From F1-120-MAGs118 sp013360535 (GTDB lineage Bacteria > Planctomycetota > UBA1135 > GCA-002686595): 64,000 bases of DNA. The DNA lies in contig JAPKHC010000002.1 of the NCBI GenBank assembly GCA_026647215.1, positions 62,001 through 126,000 of the forward strand, read 5' to 3'. The notes beneath the pieces are model-generated. The model was not told the DNA's origin and did no database searches. It was given only the letters and a program-made list of their open reading frames with translations. The position numbers were made by a program, and so were the translations under genes. Shown here in pieces: positions 60,528 to 64,000 of the stretch (position 1 is its first letter; each line of letters begins with the position of its first letter).

Positions 60528-62584
60528 GCGACAGCGACCCCGAGCGGATGTTCGAGATGCAGCCCCAGCGCCCTCCCGAAGATCGGCTCGAGCGCTGGGT
60601 GGAGCGTGACGTCGACGCGGTGTGCGCGCTCGATCCCGACGGCCGCATCGCGCTCGTCAACTCGGCCGCCGCGCGGCTGTTCGGTCGGCGTCGCGAGCAG
60701 CTCGTCGGTTGCCTGCTCGGGATTCCGCTCTCACGCGCCAACGGCGTCGAGCTGCAGCTGCCGCGCGACGGCGCCGAGCCTGCCACGGTCGAGCTCGTGC
60801 AGCTCGGCGAGGAAGGTGGCCGGCGCTGGATCAAGCTGCGCGACATCACGGCGCTCGCGCTCGTGCGCGACCAGCTCGATCAGGCCCGCATCCGCTACGA
60901 GCTCGTGGAATCGGCCGCGAACGACGGCCTGTGGCACTGGGACCTCGCCAGCGATCGCGCGCACTTCTCGCCGCGCTGGCGCGAGATCCTCGGCCTCGCC
61001 GAGCGCGAGCTCGACGACTCCGTCGGCGAGTGGCTCGAGCGTGTGCACCCCGAGGATCGCGAGCGCGTGCAGGACGAGCTGCGCACGCACCTCGAAGGCC
61101 TGTCCGCGCGTTTCGAGAGCGAACACCGCCTGATGCACGAGAGCGGCGCGTGGCGCTGGGTGCTGTGCCGCGGGCTCGCCGAGCGCAACCACGAGCGCAA
61201 GGCGACGCACCTCGCCGGCTCGCTGAGCGACATCACCAGCCGCAAGCTCGCCGAGGACCAGCTCGCGCACCGCGCGTTCTACGACTCGCTGACCGAGCTC
61301 CCCAACCGCGCGCTGTTCCTCGACCGCCTGCGCCACGCCCTGCGCCGCGCCGCGCGCCGCAAGGACTACTCGTTCGCGGTGCTGTTCCTCGACATCGACC
61401 GCTTCAAGGTGATCAACGACAGCCTCGGGCACATGGCGGGCGACCGCCTGCTCGTGATGATCGCGCGGCGCCTCGAGCTCTCGCTGCGCCCCGGCGACAG
61501 CGTCGCGCGCCTGGGCGGAGACGAGTTCACCGTGCTGCTCGAGGGCATCCAGGACGCGGGCGACGCGATCAAGATCGCCGACCGCATCCACGCCGAGCTG
61601 CTCGCGCCGTTCAACATCTCCGGCCACGAGCTGTTCGTCAGTTCGTCGATCGGCATCGCGACTTCGAGCACCGGCTACCAGCGTCCCGAGGACGTGCTGC
61701 GCGACGCGGACACGGCGATGTACCGCGCCAAGGCCGCCGGCCGAGCGAGGCACGCGCTGTTCGACACCGCGATGCACGCGCACGCCGTGCAGCAGCTGCA
61801 GATCGAGCGCGACCTGCGCCGCGCGATCGAGCGCCACGAGATGCACGTGCACTTCCAGCCGATCGTGTCGCTCGCCAGCGGCCGCATCACGAGCTTCGAG
61901 GCGCTCGTACGCTGGACGCACCCCGAACGTGGGGCGATCTCGCCGGGCGAGTTCATCCCGATCGCCGAGGAAACGGGTCTGATCGTGCCGCTGGGCCGCT
62001 GGGTGCTGCGGCAATCCTGCCTCGAGCTCGCCTCGTGGCAACGCAAGCTCTCCGACCCGTCGCCCTGCACGCTTTCGGTCAACCTGTCGAGCAAGCAGCT
62101 CAACCAGCCCGACCTCGCGCACCAGATCGCGCAGATCCTGGTCGAGACCGGCATCCGCGGCGAGCAGATCCAGCTCGAGATCACCGAGAGCGCGATCCTC
62201 GAGCACCCCGACGCCGCCAAGTCGATCCTGCTCAAGCTCAAGGACCTCGGCCTGCGCCTTTCGATCGACGACTTCGGCACGGGTTACTCGTCGCTCGCCT
62301 ACCTGCAGCGCTTCCCGATCGACTCGCTCAAGATCGACCGCTCCTTCATCCAGCATCTCGGGCGCGAGCGTGGCATCGAGAGCGACGACGCGCGCATCGC
62401 GCGCACGATCGTGATGATCGGCCGCAACCTCGGGAAGAGCGTCGTCGCCGAGGGTGTCGAGACCGAGGCCCAGCTCTCGCTGATGCGCGCCGTCGACTGC
62501 GATTACGCGCAGGGTTACTTCTTCAGCCGCGCCGTCGATGGCGACGCCGCTCGCGACCTGCTATCCGCCGGCCGACGCTGGTGA
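60524..62584 (+). CDS. PAS-PAS-GGDEF-EAL cyclic-di-GMP protein
   Basis: Bifunctional cyclic-di-GMP enzyme, 686 residues, with a GTG start overlapping the KaiB-like stop. A first small PAS domain lies at about 25-120 and a second (PAS/PAC, WHWDLASDRAHFSPRWREILG) at about 125-245. The GGDEF domain has an intact active site RLGGDEF (GGDEF 331-335). The EAL domain begins with EAL at 459-461 and retains its metal and catalytic motifs: LSVNLSSKQL, LEITESAIL, SIDDFGTGYSS, LKIDRSFI and VVAEGVE. Both synthesis and breakdown look possible. No signal or membrane helix is seen, so it is cytosolic. The KaiB-fold partner may supply input. Confidence 0.92.
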   Translation: MSDSDPERMFEMQPQRPPEDRLERWVERDVDAVCALDPDGRIALVNSAAARLFGRRREQLVGCLLGIPLSRANGVELQLPRDGAEPATVELVQLGEEGGRRWIKLRDITALALVRDQLDQARIRYELVESAANDGLWHWDLASDRAHFSPRWREILGLAERELDDSVGEWLERVHPEDRERVQDELRTHLEGLSARFESEHRLMHESGAWRWVLCRGLAERNHERKATHLAGSLSDITSRKLAEDQLAHRAFYDSLTELPNRALFLDRLRHALRRAARRKDYSFAVLFLDIDRFKVINDSLGHMAGDRLLVMIARRLELSLRPGDSVARLGGDEFTVLLEGIQDAGDAIKIADRIHAELLAPFNISGHELFVSSSIGIATSSTGYQRPEDVLRDADTAMYRAKAAGRARHALFDTAMHAHAVQQLQIERDLRRAIERHEMHVHFQPIVSLASGRITSFEALVRWTHPERGAISPGEFIPIAEETGLIVPLGRWVLRQSCLELASWQRKLSDPSPCTLSVNLSSKQLNQPDLAHQIAQILVETGIRGEQIQLEITESAILEHPDAAKSILLKLKDLGLRLSIDDFGTGYSSLAYLQRFPIDSLKIDRSFIQHLGRERGIESDDARIARTIVMIGRNLGKSVVAEGVETEAQLSLMRAVDCDYAQGYFFSRAVDGDAARDLLSAGRRW

Positions 62585-63946
62585 GCGCCGCGCCCAGAGC
62601 GCGTAAGCGATCGCGCCCGCAGCGAACAGGCCCGCGGCCTGCAGCGCGGGAACGGTCTGGGCGCTGAGCGCGATGCGCACGAGCACGGTGGCCGAACAGA
62701 CGAGGAAGATCGCGGGCATCCACGGATAGCCCCAGGCGCGGTAGGGCCGGGGTGCGTCCGGAAGTCGCCGGCGCAGCACGAACAGCGTGAGGCCGCAGAT
62801 CGTGAAGAAGACCCAGTCGCAGATCGAGCACACCTCGAGCAGCTCGCCGATGCTGCCCGCGACGAACACGTGCGCCACGGCGAAGCCCGCCTGCAGCAGG
62901 ATCGCGCGCGCCGGAGTCTGCCAGCGTTCGTGGATCGCTCCGATCCCGCGGAAGAACACGCCGTCCTGCGCCATCGCCACGTAGATGCGCGGCGCGAGCA
63001 TCAGGAGCACCTGGGTGATCGCGAAGGTCGAGACCGTGACGAGCGCGGCGACGAGGGGCTCGCCCCAGCTCACCACGGCGCCGGCTGCGGCCGCGACCGG
63101 CGTCGCGCTCTCCGCCACGCCGCGCACGCCGAGGATCGCCACCAGCGCCGTGTTCAGCGCGAGGTAGAGCACCACCACCGCGAGCGTGCCGAGCAGGGTG
63201 CCGAGCGGCAAGTTGCGTTCCGGATTGCGGATCTCGCTCGCCACCGACGCCACGTTCTGCCAGCCGCCAAACGTGAACACGATGCCGAACAGCGCCATGC
63301 CGACGCCGTCCCAGTTCCACGGCAAGTCGCCACCCTCCGTGGGCGCGACGCGCGGCTCGATCAGGCCCAGCCCGACCGCAGCGCCGAGCGCCACCACGCA
63401 CAGGATCCCGGCGATCTTCGCGAGCATCGCGACGTTCTGGACGCTCGCACCCAGGCGGACGCCACGCGCGTTGACGAGCGCGAGCGCCACGATCACCCCG
63501 ACCGCGATCGCCTTGGCCCCACCGCTCCCGAAGCCCTCGAAGCCGGCCGTCGAACGCAGCAGCGCCTCGAGGTGCTCCACGAACACACCCGCCACATAGG
63601 CGATCGCGCTCGAAACGATCGCGGTCAGCGACATCCAGCCGAACAGGAAGGCCGCGAAGCGCCCGGCGCCCGCCCGCACGAACACGTACTCGCCGCCGGT
63701 GCGCGGCATCATCCCGCCCAGCTCGGCGAAGACGAGCGCCCCGCTGATCGCCACCAGCCCGCCGAAGGCCCAGGCGCCCAGCACGCCTTCGAGCGAGCCC
63801 ATCCCGGCGGCGATGCGGGCCGGCGCCTGGAAAACTCCGGCACCGATCACCGAACCCATGACCAGCATGGTCACGTCCAAGAGGCCGAGGACCCTGGCGA
63901 GCCCGGGACGAACGGTCGAATCGTCTCCCTCGGGGTTGGGCACCAT
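62561..63946 (-). CDS. APC-superfamily amino acid permease
   Basis: Inner-membrane transporter with 461 residues and about 12 helices. Helix 1 contains the substrate-binding signature VMGSVIGAGVFQAP (GxG loop), and 'MMPRTGGEYVFVRAGAGRF' is the classic APC/LAT motif. A later helix carries FGGWQNVASVASEIRNPERNLP, also diagnostic. The C-terminus shows four further helices in pairs. It overlaps the convergent GGDEF-EAL gene by 24 nt. Family members carry amino acids or polyamines; the individual substrate is unknown. Only 54 bases remain beyond its start, and I see nothing else in them. Confidence 0.88.
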   Translation of the reverse strand: MVPNPEGDDSTVRPGLARVLGLLDVTMLVMGSVIGAGVFQAPARIAAGMGSLEGVLGAWAFGGLVAISGALVFAELGGMMPRTGGEYVFVRAGAGRFAAFLFGWMSLTAIVSSAIAYVAGVFVEHLEALLRSTAGFEGFGSGGAKAIAVGVIVALALVNARGVRLGASVQNVAMLAKIAGILCVVALGAAVGLGLIEPRVAPTEGGDLPWNWDGVGMALFGIVFTFGGWQNVASVASEIRNPERNLPLGTLLGTLAVVVLYLALNTALVAILGVRGVAESATPVAAAAGAVVSWGEPLVAALVTVSTFAITQVLLMLAPRIYVAMAQDGVFFRGIGAIHERWQTPARAILLQAGFAVAHVFVAGSIGELLEVCSICDWVFFTICGLTLFVLRRRLPDAPRPYRAWGYPWMPAIFLVCSATVLVRIALSAQTVPALQAAGLFAAGAIAYALWARRSPASAGG

Positions 63947-64000
63947 CGCGACGAGAGCCTACTGCAGGCCACGTCGCAGAGGCTGCCTCGCCTTGACTTC

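Overview
The window is a very GC-rich stretch of bacterial chromosome, with G or C at almost every third codon position. It is densely packed with genes and has no gap over about 215 bases. I see no insertion sequence, prophage, CRISPR array, rRNA or tRNA. The gene set points to a Gram-negative, probably a planctomycete. It has a type II secretion operon, an alginate-export-type porin, secreted HEAT-repeat and YwqK-repeat lipoproteins, a TPR-bearing sulfatase-fold lipoprotein, a secreted lamin-tail/metallo-beta-lactamase protein and a TIGR03013-like sugar transferase. The lineage call is inference from domain style, not a phylogenetic result.

Layout. 1-7.9 kb: type II secretion genes gspD (cut by the window edge), gspE, F, G, H, I, J. 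7.9-16.7 kb: mainly minus-strand housekeeping genes (serS, a 688-residue secreted protein of unknown function, a rhomboid protease, folD, a polyprenyl synthase, a MobA-like protein, tatA, an MnmD-like methyltransferase), with one plus-strand methyltransferase. 16.8-25.7 kb: sucD-sucC, a KefB-type antiporter, a dCTP deaminase, a sodium:solute symporter with its DUF3311 partner, a bL34-like ribosomal protein and fumC. 25.8-48.7 kb: several secreted or membrane HEAT/TPR proteins, a VWA protein coupled to mnmA, yajC-yraN, an exopolysaccharide initiating transferase, mnmG, a radical SAM protein, a YwqK lipoprotein, the metallo-beta-lactamase/lamin-tail protein, SlyD, an M18 aminopeptidase and the sulfatase-like lipoprotein. 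48.7-54.8 kb: the most distinctive region. A porin gene broken by one in-frame TAA is followed by a binding protein, ATPase and permease of an SsuABC/TauABC-type importer and by a sigma-54 enhancer-binding regulator. Two well-formed -24/-12 promoters sit before the porin and before the binding protein, and there is a 16-bp palindrome at enhancer distance. 54.8-59.4 kb: polyphosphate genes ppx and ppk1 arranged tail to tail, and sixA divergent from ppk1. 59.4-64 kb: a methyltransferase, a KaiB-fold protein translationally coupled to a PAS-PAS-GGDEF-EAL protein, and an amino-acid permease.

How genes fit together. MnmA, MnmG and MnmD all act on the wobble uridine (U34) of tRNA. SucCD and fumarase are TCA-cycle steps. 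Ppx, Ppk1 and SixA form a phosphate/phosphohistidine group. The sigma-54 module looks like a self-contained, self-regulating uptake system (outer-membrane pore, periplasmic binding protein, importer, regulator) whose substrate cannot be read from sequence. Many neighbouring genes overlap by 4 nt (ATGA, GTGA), which suggests translational coupling. Intergenic hairpins recur at gene ends, and two of them share a 16-base word.
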